A DNA stretch of 15,355 bases from an uncultured Collinsella sp. (GCA_959599635.1 CAUGJN010000027.1:1-15355); one strand, 5' to 3'. Positions 1 to 7,788 are shown, counted from the stretch's first letter. Numbers and translations are program-made. The notes: generated by a model not told the origin, from the sequence alone.

Positions 1-1851
1 CAGCAATGCGTTATCGCGCATGTACGCAATCGACTCCTCGGCAAGTTTGAGCACTTGGACCGCACGGAACTTTGCATTAACCGGCCGTCCCTCTGCCAGC
101 GACTGCCAGCCTTCTAGCAACAGGCCAAACAGCTGAATCTGGTTGTCGCGCATGCGCACGGCAAAACGATCGAGCTCGTTGAACGCCGCGTCGTCGGTTA
201 CCGGCAGGCCGGAAAGGAGCCGCCGTGCCGCCAACACCATGCGCACCCAGGTAGCCATCGCCTTAAGCCCACGCACGTCGAGCGCCTTCCGCACCACCGT
301 CATCTCGTCGTCGCGCTCGTCGGTTCCCGTAAACGACCCGTCAAAGAGCTCCACCAGCATGCTATCGGCCCGTATAACAATCCCCGCGATGTCGAGCTCG
401 CAGTCGTAGGCCTTGCTCGTTTTGAGCTGCTGTAGAACGCCGCCGTCATCTCCCCGCTCGGTCAGGCAGCGCTTGACCTCGATATGCGCAGACAACATAT
501 CGAGTGCGGTATGGGATGTCTCGATTTCTGGCACGGCCAGGTTCGTAGGAAGCCCAAGCCCGTTGTCCCCATAGCAAACAGCCGTCAGTGTCTGGGCCAC
601 CCTCCATGAAACAGGGTCTATTTCGCAGGCCGCCCGTTCGCCCCCGCGCTCGATAACCGATGCCATATAGCGAGCGAGCTTTGTATTGGACACGCTGACC
701 GCTGCCAGATATACGCCAAGCGCCTCGGCAGGCGTTGGCTCTGGAGCCGGATCGTCGGCATCGATCGTGCCCAGCGCTGCTCGGCAGATATCGGCCCCGT
801 GCCCCGTCAGAGCAAGATCGACCCCATACTGCCCAGCAAGTTCAAGGACCGCATCACGGTCCAAAAAGGCGTCCGCCAGGCCCATCGCCGCATCGCATCG
901 GCCCGCCTTAAGCAAAATCCGGGCCGCCCTCGGAACAAGTTCGGGGCGAACCTCGGCCACCAACTTACGCAAACGCAAGCGTCCGTTATCCTCCGTGCCC
1001 AGACACGTAAAACTCCGCTCGGCGGGATCCAAGCCAAAGATCGGATAGTCGCGTACAAAGTAGGACTGGTCGACCATCGACAGCCTCACCCCACAAGCCT
1101 CGAGTTCTGCGATATTGCCCTCGCCCATCAAAATCATGAGACATGCCACGCAAAACAGCGCATTATTGTCGAGCGAAGCCAGATCGACAAGTGCCGCGCC
1201 ATATACGTTGACAATCTCGTTTTCGAGCAGACCGGCTACGTCGCCTTGGCCATACAGACCCGTCTGCAATGCCGAAACGAGCTCGGGCACGCCCTGCGTG
1301 AGCTGATAAAAGTCGAGCGATGTGCTGATCGAAAACGCCGATGCCCACGCCGAATACTCATAGGCATGCACCTTGAGCATCTGCGCATTGATCTTAACCG
1401 AATCGCCCAGCCCATGAATCAGCTGACGATTTGAAGGACGGCAGGAGATAAAGACCCCTACCCCCATGGCGCGCAGGCCGCGAATCCTGTCGATGAGGTC
1501 TTCGGTATCGTGCTGATCGAGGTTTGGCACATTATCAATCGCGATAAGGGAGTGCGGTTTGTCTTTGAGTTCTTCGGTAACCACCTCGAGCTGCATAAAC
1601 ACCTCGCGCCCAGTGGCGCGATCGGCCTCGATAATCCGCACGGGGCCTCGCGTCGGGTCGCATTTAACCTCATGGGCGTACTGCAGCAGCACCGAGGTCT
1701 TCCCAAACCCGTCGGGCGCATAGAGAACCACGATGCCGGCCTTTCGGCCCTTGGCGATAAGCTCATTCATCAAGCGTTCGCGTCGCACCATATAGCCTCC
1801 GCCCAGCGGCATCAGTTCGAGGTCGTCTATACTGCTCAAATCATTTACCAT
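1..1851 (-). CDS. MalT/LuxR-like STAND ATPase regulator, N-terminal part (3' end beyond left edge)
   Basis: The frame stays open from an ATG at 1851 to the left edge, giving 617 codons without a stop. The start has a good ribosome site (GAGGAG, 5 bases before ATG). Residues 45-53 read APDGFGKTS, a P-loop in the form typical of MalT-type ATPases (APAGYGKTT), with Ala where classical Walker A has Gly. A Walker B-like LIAIDN follows at about 101-106 and a sensor-like FISCRPS at about 132-140. The rest is helical and Leu/Ala-rich, as in the sensor and TPR-like arm of this family. Family knowledge: such proteins usually end in a LuxR-type helix-turn-helix and switch on target genes when bound to ATP and an inducer. 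The DNA-binding end would lie outside the window, so the regulator role is inferred. The ligand is unknown. Confidence 0.8.
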   Translation of the reverse strand, partial: MVNDLSSIDDLELMPLGGGYMVRRERLMNELIAKGRKAGIVVLYAPDGFGKTSVLLQYAHEVKCDPTRGPVRIIEADRATGREVFMQLEVVTEELKDKPHSLIAIDNVPNLDQHDTEDLIDRIRGLRAMGVGVFISCRPSNRQLIHGLGDSVKINAQMLKVHAYEYSAWASAFSISTSLDFYQLTQGVPELVSALQTGLYGQGDVAGLLENEIVNVYGAALVDLASLDNNALFCVACLMILMGEGNIAELEACGVRLSMVDQSYFVRDYPIFGLDPAERSFTCLGTEDNGRLRLRKLVAEVRPELVPRAARILLKAGRCDAAMGLADAFLDRDAVLELAGQYGVDLALTGHGADICRAALGTIDADDPAPEPTPAEALGVYLAAVSVSNTKLARYMASVIERGGERAACEIDPVSWRVAQTLTAVCYGDNGLGLPTNLAVPEIETSHTALDMLSAHIEVKRCLTERGDDGGVLQQLKTSKAYDCELDIAGIVIRADSMLVELFDGSFTGTDERDDEMTVVRKALDVRGLKAMATWVRMVLAARRLLSGLPVTDDAAFNELDRFAVRMRDNQIQLFGLLLEGWQSLAEGRPVNAKFRAVQVLKLAEESIAYMRDNALL

Positions 1852-2242
1852 GCCCGCTCCTCAACTCGACCGTATGGACACTGTAGCCGCAAGACCATAC
1901 AAGCCGCGCTATGAATAGAGCGACCTTGTGTTTTAGGTTGTCTTTTGGTACGCAAGCGGCAAGTTTTTGTACAGCGAGGGCCGATTCTTATTAATCCCCC
2001 GACTAATCGGTCTTTAAGCAGGTAAATGAGCTTGTCAGCTTGTCCCATCTAAGCGGCAGTGTAACGCAAATGAACAAGGTTCAGCCATGTCATTCAACTC
2101 GCCTAGCACCCGCTACCGTCTACGACCTTTTAGTGGCATTTTTGCATAGAATCTGGTATGGAATGAATCAAGCTGTTGGGCATCCGGCATTCGTCAAGCT
2201 TGCGGCAAGATTTTGGTCAAGTGAGCGGAAAGGGATAGCAAA
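1852..2242. other. Intergenic region, no gene seen
   Basis: This stretch separates the STAND regulator from the nagB terminator. I find no ORF with a ribosome site and family resemblance. It is more AT-rich than its surroundings and should hold the regulator's promoter, but no convincing pair of -35 and -10 boxes stands out. Small dyads are present: TGAAC-AAG-GTTCA at 2071-2083 and CCGA-CTAA-TCGG at 1999-2010. The latter sits inside a wider CCGATT/AATCGG pair starting at 1981. Any of these could be an operator, but none is diagnostic. Confidence 0.5.
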
Positions 2243-2267
2243 AAGGCCCCCGCAAAGCGGAGGCCTT
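2243..2267 (-). terminator. Intrinsic terminator of nagB
   Basis: The arms 2243-2253 and 2257-2267 pair over 11 positions with one mismatch around an AAA/TTT loop. On the minus strand the stem is followed by five T residues. It lies 33 bases past the nagB stop codon. Confidence 0.85.
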
Positions 2268-2299
2268 AGGCAAGGCTATGTCGAGGTGCAGGATTCGCG

Positions 2300-3028
2300 C
2301 TACTCGCAGAGCGAAAGGGCAGCCTCGTCGGCAACGACAACGCAGTTGGTGTGCAGCTGCAGGATCGAAGCCGGGCACGCGGGCGTAACCGGACCATAGC
2401 ACATGTCATGCACGGCCTGAGCCTTGGCCTCGCCGTTGGCGACGACCAGGATCATGCGGGCATACATGATGGTCTGGGTACCCATGGTGTAGGCCTGACG
2501 GGGAACATCGTCGATGCTGTCGAACAGGCGGCTGTTGGCCTGAATGGTGCTCTCGGTGAGGTCGACGCAGTGCGTGCCCTTGGAGAAGTGGTCATCGGGC
2601 TCGTTGAAACCGATGTGGCCGTTGTTGCCAATGCCGAGCAGCTGCAGATCCGGGTAACCGGCGGCGGCGACGATCTTGTCGTACTCAGAGCAGGCAGCGG
2701 CGGCGTCGGGGTTGGAACCGTCGGGCACATGCGTGTTGTTCAGGTCGATGTTGATGTGATCGAAGAAGTTCTCACGCATGAAGTAGTGATAGCTCTGGGG
2801 ATCGTCGTGCGAAAGGCCGCGATACTCGTCCAGGTTGTAGGTGCTGACCTCGGCAAAGTCGACGTCGCCCTTCTCGTACCAAGCAGCGAGCTGCTTGTAG
2901 GCACCGATCGGGGTGGAGCCGGTAGCAAGGCCCAGCACGCAATCGGGCTTGAGGATAACCTGCGCCGAGATAATATTGGCGGCCTTGCGGCTCATATCCT
3001 CGTAGTCTTTAGCTTTAATGATCTTCAT
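2300..3028 (-). CDS. nagB: Glucosamine-6-phosphate deaminase
   Basis: A 242-aa cytoplasmic enzyme that converts glucosamine-6-phosphate to fructose-6-phosphate plus ammonia, feeding amino sugars into glycolysis. It matches the short B. subtilis-type NagB along its whole length: LGLATGSTP at 32-40 (phosphate loop), NLDEY at 65-69 with catalytic D67, and GIGNNGHIGFNEP at 132-144 with H138 and E143. Asn136 stands where E. coli has Asp141; the B. subtilis enzyme also has Asn there, so this is normal for the short form. The frame is open upstream of 3028, but only this ATG has a ribosome site (AAGGA, 6 bases before) and starts the conserved MKII sequence. Downstream is a strong terminator. Proximity to glmM and a PTS IIA fits amino-sugar metabolism. 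Confidence 0.97.
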   Translation of the reverse strand: MKIIKAKDYEDMSRKAANIISAQVILKPDCVLGLATGSTPIGAYKQLAAWYEKGDVDFAEVSTYNLDEYRGLSHDDPQSYHYFMRENFFDHINIDLNNTHVPDGSNPDAAAACSEYDKIVAAAGYPDLQLLGIGNNGHIGFNEPDDHFSKGTHCVDLTESTIQANSRLFDSIDDVPRQAYTMGTQTIMYARMILVVANGEAKAQAVHDMCYGPVTPACPASILQLHTNCVVVADEAALSLCE

Positions 3029-3226
3029 TACGCGTCCTTTCTCGTACAAGAGAGGCAAGGCTCCCCTTACAAGCACTTGCCCGCGGCCCGCGTCGGCCGC
3101 AACCAACGTGTGCGGCCACCAGGGCGAGGTCGCGTAATGTATGTGTCTCGTGTCTAGCCGCGTCGAGGCCCCTGCCCGTCCACGGTGACCCAAAGCCGTT
3201 TAGCTTCGGACAAATCCCATCTTGCC

Positions 3227-3260
3227 ACGGAGGGCGTCCTCTTTCAAGGGCGCCCTCCGT
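3227..3260. other. Strong hairpin between crr-like gene and nagB
   Basis: The arms 3227-3239 and 3248-3260 pair over 13 positions, one of them G-T, around an 8-base loop. It lies 40 bases past the crr-like stop codon, where a terminator would be expected. Neither strand has a T-run after the stem, so it may be a processing or mRNA-stabilising structure, or a factor-dependent end. The remaining 3029-3226 should hold the nagB promoter; I could not place clear boxes. Confidence 0.5.
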
Positions 3261-3300
3261 AAACGTGTTTGAATTGTAGGCTAATGGCCACGTGCACTTG

Positions 3301-3798
3301 CTAGCGCTCGCGAGCAACGATGAGCTGGTCCATCTCTTCGACATGCACGCCAACGGAGCCCTTGATGCTCGAGAACTCAACAGAGTTGCACACCAAGATG
3401 GGAACCGTCACATCGTAGCCCTCGGCAGCAATTGCCTCGCGATCGAACTCAATGAGCACATCGCCCTTATGGACGATGTCACCCACTTGCGCATGTACGG
3501 TAAAGTGCTTGCCCTCAAGCTGAACAGTGTCCAAACCAACGTGGATGAGCACGTCCAAGCCATCGACCGTGTTAAGCGCAACAGCGTGTCCCGTGGGAAA
3601 AATGGCCTCGACCTTGGCATCAGCCGGTGCAATCACACGCGTGCCGGTAGGCTGAATCGCCACGCCCTGGCCCAAAAGGCCGGTGGCAAATGTCTGGTCG
3701 TTTACCTCGGAAAGCGGAATGACGTCGCCCGAGATGGGAGCATCCAGCGTAAGGACTCGACCACGCATACCAAAAGACCTTAGGACTTTAGTGAACAT
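3301..3798 (-). CDS. crr: PTS glucose-family IIA component
   Basis: A 165-aa stand-alone EIIA of the glucose family. It takes phosphate from HPr-His and passes it to the EIIB domain of glucose- or N-acetylglucosamine-type permeases. The fold's landmarks are visible: an APISGDVIPL strand near 20-29, AIQPTGTRVIAPADAKV at about 47-63, H71 in PTGHAV (the helper His) and H86 in LIHVGLDTVQLEG (the phosphorylated His), then GDIVHKGDVLIEFD. The frame allows an ATG at 3819, but that one has no ribosome site. The ATG at 3798 follows a GAGGGGGA stretch. It lies 71 bases after glmM, with no terminator seen between them. The partner permease is not in the window, so the sugar is not known. The symbol is by family and not by proven regulatory role. 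Confidence 0.92.
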   Translation of the reverse strand: MFTKVLRSFGMRGRVLTLDAPISGDVIPLSEVNDQTFATGLLGQGVAIQPTGTRVIAPADAKVEAIFPTGHAVALNTVDGLDVLIHVGLDTVQLEGKHFTVHAQVGDIVHKGDVLIEFDREAIAAEGYDVTVPILVCNSVEFSSIKGSVGVHVEEMDQLIVARER

Positions 3799-3869
3799 GC
3801 TCCCCCTCGGACATACCAATCGACCAAAATAGCCTTAACAGTTTACCACTTGGCACTCGTTTTTGACCA

Positions 3870-5207
3870 TTAGGGAAGTTCGCGCTTGACAACCTCGACG
3901 ATGTCGTCGACAACGCGCTGGGTCAGCTCGTGCGTCTCGGCCTCGGCCATAACGCGGACCAGCGGCTCGGTACCGCTCGGGCGCACCAGAATGCGGCCGC
4001 GGCCGTCAAGCTCCTTCTCGGCAGCAGCGACGGCATCCCAGATGGGCTGGCAATCGTCCAGACCAGCCTTGTTGTCGGAATGCACGTTGACGAGTACCTG
4101 CGGGTACTTCTTCATGATGCCGGCAAGATCGGTGAGGGTACGACCGGTGCGCTTGAGCACGGCCAGCAGCTGCAGAGCCGTCACCAGGCCGTCACCGGTG
4201 GTGTTGTGCTCCAGGAAGATGATGTGGCCGGACTGTTCGCCGCCGATGACGGCGCCGTCCGCGAGCATACGCTCAAGAACATAGCGGTCGCCCACGGCAG
4301 TCTGAACCATTTCGAAGCCCTGCTCCTTCATGGCAATGGAGAAGCCCAGGTTGCACATAACGGTCGAGACGATCTCGGAGTTGGCGAGCTTGCCGCGGGC
4401 AGCCAGGTCGGAGCCGCAGATGGCCAGGATGTAGTCACCATCGATCTCGTTGCCCTCGCTGTCCACGAACAGCACGCGGTCGGCGTCGCCGTCGTGAGCC
4501 AGGCCGATATCGGCATGGGTGCGCAGCACGAGCTCGCGCAGGGGCTCAAGGTGAGTGGAGCCGCACTCAACGTTAATGTCGGTGCCACAGTAATCGGTGT
4601 TGATGGCATGGACCGTGGCGCCCAGGCGCTGCAGCGCGGCAGGCGTGGTCTGGCAAGAAGCGCCATGGCCGCAGTCGACGGCAACGACTAGGCCATCGAG
4701 CCTCAGGCCATCAAGCGTATCGATGGCGTGGTCGACATATGCCTTGCGGGCGTCTTTCATCTTGATGATGTGACCCACGCCGGCACCGGTCGGCAGCGTG
4801 TCGGCAGCCATGGCTTCCTCGGACATGACCCAGGCGCTGATCTCTTCCTCGACCGCATCGGGAAGCTTCATGCCCTTGCGGCTAAAGAACTTGATGCCGT
4901 TGAACTCCGGCGGATTGTGCGAAGCGGAGATGACGATGCCGCCGTCGAGCTCGTTTTGAACAGTGAGCAGCGCCACGGCGGGCGTGGGGATAACGCCGCA
5001 GCAATGCGGACGGCCGCCCTCGGCCATAATGCCGGCAGTCAGAGCACTCTCGAGCATGGTGCCCGAAAGACGCGTGTCGCGGCCGATGCAGATGTCTGGA
5101 CCAAGGAACTTGGTCGCCGCACGGCCAAGGCGAAACGCGAGGTCGCACGAGAGGTCGGCGTTGGCGACGCCACGGACGCCATCGGTACCGAAGATGTTCT
5201 GGGGCAT
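3870..5207 (-). CDS. glmM: Phosphoglucosamine mutase
   Basis: A 445-aa cytoplasmic enzyme that interconverts glucosamine-6-phosphate and glucosamine-1-phosphate, the step toward UDP-GlcNAc and peptidoglycan. All four alpha-phosphohexomutase signatures are present: SASHNP at 94-99 with the phospho-acceptor Ser96, the metal loop DGDADR at 239-244, the sugar-binding GEQSGH at 323-328, and the phosphate-binding RPSGTEP at 409-415. The N-terminus FGTDGVRG and the length are typical of GlmM. The ATG at 5207 follows AAGGAG at 7 bases. It sits downstream of rplM-rpsI, a common arrangement, but the strong rpsI terminator means its transcription comes from read-through or from its own promoter in 5208-5264. 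Together with nagB it brackets the glucosamine-6-phosphate branch point. Confidence 0.98.
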   Translation of the reverse strand: MPQNIFGTDGVRGVANADLSCDLAFRLGRAATKFLGPDICIGRDTRLSGTMLESALTAGIMAEGGRPHCCGVIPTPAVALLTVQNELDGGIVISASHNPPEFNGIKFFSRKGMKLPDAVEEEISAWVMSEEAMAADTLPTGAGVGHIIKMKDARKAYVDHAIDTLDGLRLDGLVVAVDCGHGASCQTTPAALQRLGATVHAINTDYCGTDINVECGSTHLEPLRELVLRTHADIGLAHDGDADRVLFVDSEGNEIDGDYILAICGSDLAARGKLANSEIVSTVMCNLGFSIAMKEQGFEMVQTAVGDRYVLERMLADGAVIGGEQSGHIIFLEHNTTGDGLVTALQLLAVLKRTGRTLTDLAGIMKKYPQVLVNVHSDNKAGLDDCQPIWDAVAAAEKELDGRGRILVRPSGTEPLVRVMAEAETHELTQRVVDDIVEVVKRELP

Positions 5208-5222
5208 AGGATCGCTCCTTCC

Positions 5223-5253
5223 CTAGTGGGCAAAACGTAGTCGCCCACCCTAG
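5223..5253 (-). promoter_or_regulatory. Hairpin in the glmM leader
   Basis: On the minus strand GTGGGC and GCCCAC (5248-5243 and 5231-5226) pair perfectly around an 11-base loop. The stem extends by CTA/TAG across a two-base GG bulge. It lies between the rpsI terminator and the glmM ribosome site. Whether it controls glmM is unknown. Confidence 0.4.
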
Positions 5254-5254
5254 T

Positions 5255-5300
5255 CGAAAAAGAAAAGCGGGACCCGCCGAGCAATCGGCAGGCCCCGCTT
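5255..5300 (-). terminator. Intrinsic terminator of the rplM-rpsI operon
   Basis: The arms 5265-5280 and 5285-5300 form a 16-bp stem on the minus strand, with two G-T pairs and a 4-base loop. TTTTCTTTTT follows at 5266-5257. It starts 30 bases after the rpsI stop codon. This is the strongest terminator in the window. Confidence 0.93.
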
Positions 5301-5330
5301 GTACATTGTATCTCGTAAGGAGATAAAACC

Positions 5331-5726
<396 letters not shown>

Positions 5727-5728
5727 CT

Positions 5729-6172
5729 TTAAGCCTCCAGCTCAATCTTCGTGGGGTTCTGGGCAGCGTGCGGATGCTCGGCACCAGCGTAGACCTTAAG
5801 CTTGGTCATCTGGGCACGGCCGAGGGTGGTCTTGGGCAGCATGCCGCGAACGGCGCGCTCGATGACCTTCTCCGGGTGCTTCTCCATAGCCTGGCGGAAG
5901 CTCTCAGCCTTGAGGCCGCCGTTGTAGCCGCTGTGGCGATAATAGGTCTTCGTGTCGGCCTTGTTACCGGTAAGCTGGACCTTATCGGCGTTGATGACGA
6001 CAACGAAGTCGCCGCAGTCGCTGTTGGGCGTGAACTGGGGCTTGTTCTTACCGCGCAGGATCATTGCGATCTGGGTGGCAAGACGGCCCAGGACAGCACC
6101 ATCGGCGTCGACGAGAACCCAGTTGCGCTGGACCTCGCCCTGCTTGGCGTAGTGAGTCGATTTCGAAATCAC
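5729..6172 (-). CDS. rplM: 50S ribosomal protein L13
   Basis: A 147-aa large-subunit assembly protein. Recognised by WVLVDADGAVLGRLAT, the GDFVVVINADKVQLTGNK stretch, YYRHSGYNGGLK, and VRGMLPKTTLGR near the C-terminus. The start codon is GTG at 6172, supported by GGAGG at 7 bases upstream; no in-frame ATG fits better. It is the first gene of the rplM-rpsI operon and is preceded by a near-consensus promoter and a short structured leader. In E. coli, L13 represses its own operon. The leader here makes similar control plausible, but I cannot show it. Confidence 0.99.
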   Translation of the reverse strand: MISKSTHYAKQGEVQRNWVLVDADGAVLGRLATQIAMILRGKNKPQFTPNSDCGDFVVVINADKVQLTGNKADTKTYYRHSGYNGGLKAESFRQAMEKHPEKVIERAVRGMLPKTTLGRAQMTKLKVYAGAEHPHAAQNPTKIELEA

Positions 6173-6183
6173 TTAGACTCCTC

Positions 6184-6232
6184 CATGTACAGTACGTGTT
6201 GTTACAGAGATTCACGGGGCTCTGCAAGTAAC
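6184..6232 (-). promoter_or_regulatory. Structured 5' leader of rplM-rpsI
   Basis: Two elements lie between the predicted transcription start (about 6232) and the ribosome site. The first is a stem at the extreme 5' end: GTTA/TAAC plus CAGAG/CTCTG, with a 4-base bulge and a 10-base loop (6201-6232). The second is a near-palindrome, CATGTAC-A-GTACGTG, at 6184-6198, directly before the GGAGG. The position suits autoregulation by L13 or S9 or mRNA protection. This is inferred from structure only. Confidence 0.45.
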
Positions 6233-6238
6233 CCGTCC

Positions 6239-6266
6239 ATATTACCCCGCTCGCCGCCCGAGTCAA
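6239..6266 (-). promoter_or_regulatory. Promoter of rplM-rpsI
   Basis: TTGACT (6266-6261) and TAATAT (6244-6239) are separated by 16 bases on the minus strand, a near-consensus housekeeping sigma promoter. The predicted transcription start, about 6232, gives a 60-base leader to the rplM GTG. Confidence 0.85.
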
Positions 6267-6366
6267 CAGGTATTTTGGCTCCGACCAGAGTTTCTGCACA
6301 TGTCATCCACGAGCCGTGATTTTTCCAACTCTTTAGCTGTTGTCATTTTTTGAGGGTTCGCCGTCG

Positions 6367-7245
6367 CTAGCGCTCAACGAACTCTTGGATTTCCGCGAGC
6401 AGGCGCTTTGCCTCCTGACGGCCCTGGATATACAGATCCAAAAGCTTTGCCGGATCGTGCTCGACATGGCCGACCTCGACCGGCTTTTGCGGAGCGATGA
6501 CCAGCGCGCGGCCCTCGCGCTCATACTTCCACAGGTGCATGCGCTGGAGGTTATAGCGGTCGTGGCGCGTCTCGATAGCCTCGAGCAGGTAGGGGTAGTC
6601 GGCATAGCGGGCGCGCGCGGCAGGCATAAACTCGTAGGGCTTTTTCTCGTACGAGCGGTCCTGGGTGACGATGACGACCGCACGGTCGAAGCCCGCCTCC
6701 TCGAGCACATGCTCGATAGGAACCGAATCGGCCACGCCGCCGTCGACGTATTTGTGCCCGTCGATCTCGACCGGCGGCGTCACCAGCGGCAGCGAGGTGG
6801 AGGCGCGCACAGCATCGAGGTCGAGCACGGCGCTTTTGACCGGCAGGTAGGCAGCGGTTCCAAACAGCATGTCCGTCGCGACGGCGTACATCTCGATGGG
6901 GCTCGCGTCGAACGCCTCGTTGTCAAAGGGATCCAGGCGGTCCTGGATATCGTTGAAGATAAAGTCGTAACCCACGATGGAGCCCGTGGATGCGAAGGAT
7001 GCGGCACCCATGTAGCGGTTGTCATTGCAGAAGGTCAGGTTGATGCGATTGACGCGACCGATCTGGTGTGACTTGTAGTTGACGCCGTTGAGCGCACCGG
7101 CCGATACGCCATATACCGCCGGAATTTCGACACCGGCCTCCATGAGAACGTCGAGCACGCCGGCGGTAAACTGCCCACGAAAACTGCCACCCTCCAAGAC
7201 GAGCGCGACCTTGCCGGCGTTCTTTGCCTTATCTTCTGCAGTCAT
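6367..7245 (-). CDS. Patatin-like phospholipase, YjjU type
   Basis: A 292-aa predicted lipid acyl hydrolase with a Ser-Asp dyad. The oxyanion-hole motif EGGSFRGQF is at 18-26, the nucleophile elbow GVSAG at 46-50 with Ser48, and DGG at 168-170 with catalytic Asp168. The order and spacing match the bacterial patatin family; ALVLEGGSFRGQFTAGVLD most resembles E. coli YjjU. The substrate is not known. No signal peptide is seen, so it is probably cytoplasmic. The ATG at 7245 follows AGGAGG at 5 bases. It ends 195 bases before the rplM start, and no clear intrinsic terminator follows it. Its promoter must lie within or beyond the repeat-rich region upstream, so that array may affect its expression. 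Confidence 0.9.
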   Translation of the reverse strand: MTAEDKAKNAGKVALVLEGGSFRGQFTAGVLDVLMEAGVEIPAVYGVSAGALNGVNYKSHQIGRVNRINLTFCNDNRYMGAASFASTGSIVGYDFIFNDIQDRLDPFDNEAFDASPIEMYAVATDMLFGTAAYLPVKSAVLDLDAVRASTSLPLVTPPVEIDGHKYVDGGVADSVPIEHVLEEAGFDRAVVIVTQDRSYEKKPYEFMPAARARYADYPYLLEAIETRHDRYNLQRMHLWKYEREGRALVIAPQKPVEVGHVEHDPAKLLDLYIQGRQEAKRLLAEIQEFVER

Positions 7246-7270
7246 ATCGACCTCCTGCGATTGAGTTTTG

Positions 7271-7580
7271 GCTTTCTTCTACCCAGTTTTGGGATGGAGG
7301 GCGCGCAGGTTTTTCGAGGCGGCAGGTGAAGCGGAAAGTGCGTCCCAGTTTGAGGCGGGATTCCGGGATGAACTTTCCGTTTGGACCGCCGTTGGGAAAG
7401 CGCGTCCCGTTCTGAGCGCGGATTCCGGGATGAACTTTCCACTTGAGGCGTCATCCGGAAAATGAATCCCATTCCGAGCGTCGACTCCGGGATGCAGTTT
7501 CCGCTTGAAACGTCATCCGGAAACCGCATCCCAGTCTGAGCCGGAATTCTGGGATGGATTTTCCGCCTGGGGCGACGTTG
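7271..7580. repeat. Tandem array of 62-bp hairpin-forming units
   Basis: Four units begin at 7333, 7395, 7457 and 7519, exactly 62 bases apart. Each has a 46-base core starting GGAAA and ending TTTCC, plus a 16-base link. Within each core the ends pair: unit 1 has GGAAAGTGCGTCCC against GGGATGAACTTTCC, 13 of 14 positions counting one G-T pair. Units 2 to 4 pair at 12, 12 and 11 of 14. The central TCC/TCT-GGGATG is kept in all four. A decayed fifth unit in the same register may occupy 7271-7332, where only the middle still matches. No ORF with a ribosome site crosses it. It lies between ssrA and the patatin gene. Confidence 0.88.
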
Positions 7581-7620
7581 ATGCGGGGCATGGCAGGCTG
7601 CAGTCCGATCGGCATCGCAT

Positions 7621-7757
7621 CTGCATAGGGTTGAAGCTTTGCGCGGAGAATCCGCGTATTTGCTTCGCAAATCCGCACCGGCTTCGGCCGCCTGCCGGCG
7701 TCCTCGCCCGCGGGCTAAAAACGCTTACGCGTTTTCCTAACGCTCGCGCCCTGCATA
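7621..7757. repeat. Block of five consecutive short hairpins
   Basis: Five small perfect stems follow one another: CGCGGA/TCCGCG (7642-7656, loop GAA), ATTTGC/GCAAAT (7658-7672, loop TTC), CGGC/GCCG with a TTCG tetraloop (7679-7690), GGCG/CGCC (7697-7708, loop TCCT) and AAAACGC/GCGTTTT (7718-7735, loop TTAC). The self-complementary CCCGCGGG sits at 7707-7714. CTGCATAG plus RGTT occurs at both ends, at 7621 and 7751, 130 bases apart. No gene is seen. It resembles a dispersed intergenic repeat, but this cannot be shown from one copy. Confidence 0.6.
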
Positions 7758-7774
7758 GAGTTCGATTCTCCGCG
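7758..7774 (+). repeat. Inverted 17-base copy of the tmRNA T-arm
   Basis: GAGTTCGATTCTCCGCG here is an exact reverse complement of 7841-7857, the T-arm and acceptor-proximal part of ssrA. The two copies face each other across the ssrA terminator, 66 bases apart. The rest of the tRNA-like end (CCTCCACCA) is not copied. Confidence 0.85.
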
Positions 7775-7788
7775 GTATCTGCAAGTAA

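Noticed and set aside
3140..3162. A DasR-like operator upstream of nagB (GTGTCTAGCC against TGGTCTAGACCA)
   Set aside because: Only the TCTAG core matches; the flanks do not form the required palindrome.
3029..3193. An N-terminal extension of NagB
   Set aside because: The frame is open, but the added residues do not resemble NagB, and the ATG at 3028 has the ribosome site and the conserved start.
7333..7580. CRISPR array
   Set aside because: The regular period invites it, but the repeats differ from one another, the 16-base links are too short and too alike to be spacers, and no cas gene is present.
7643..7777. A tRNA gene, because GCGGAGA and TCTCCGC could form an acceptor stem with a TTCGATT loop near the end
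   Set aside because: The distance is too long, no anticodon or D arm fits, and the T-stem next to TTCGATT does not pair fully. The match comes from the copied tmRNA segment.
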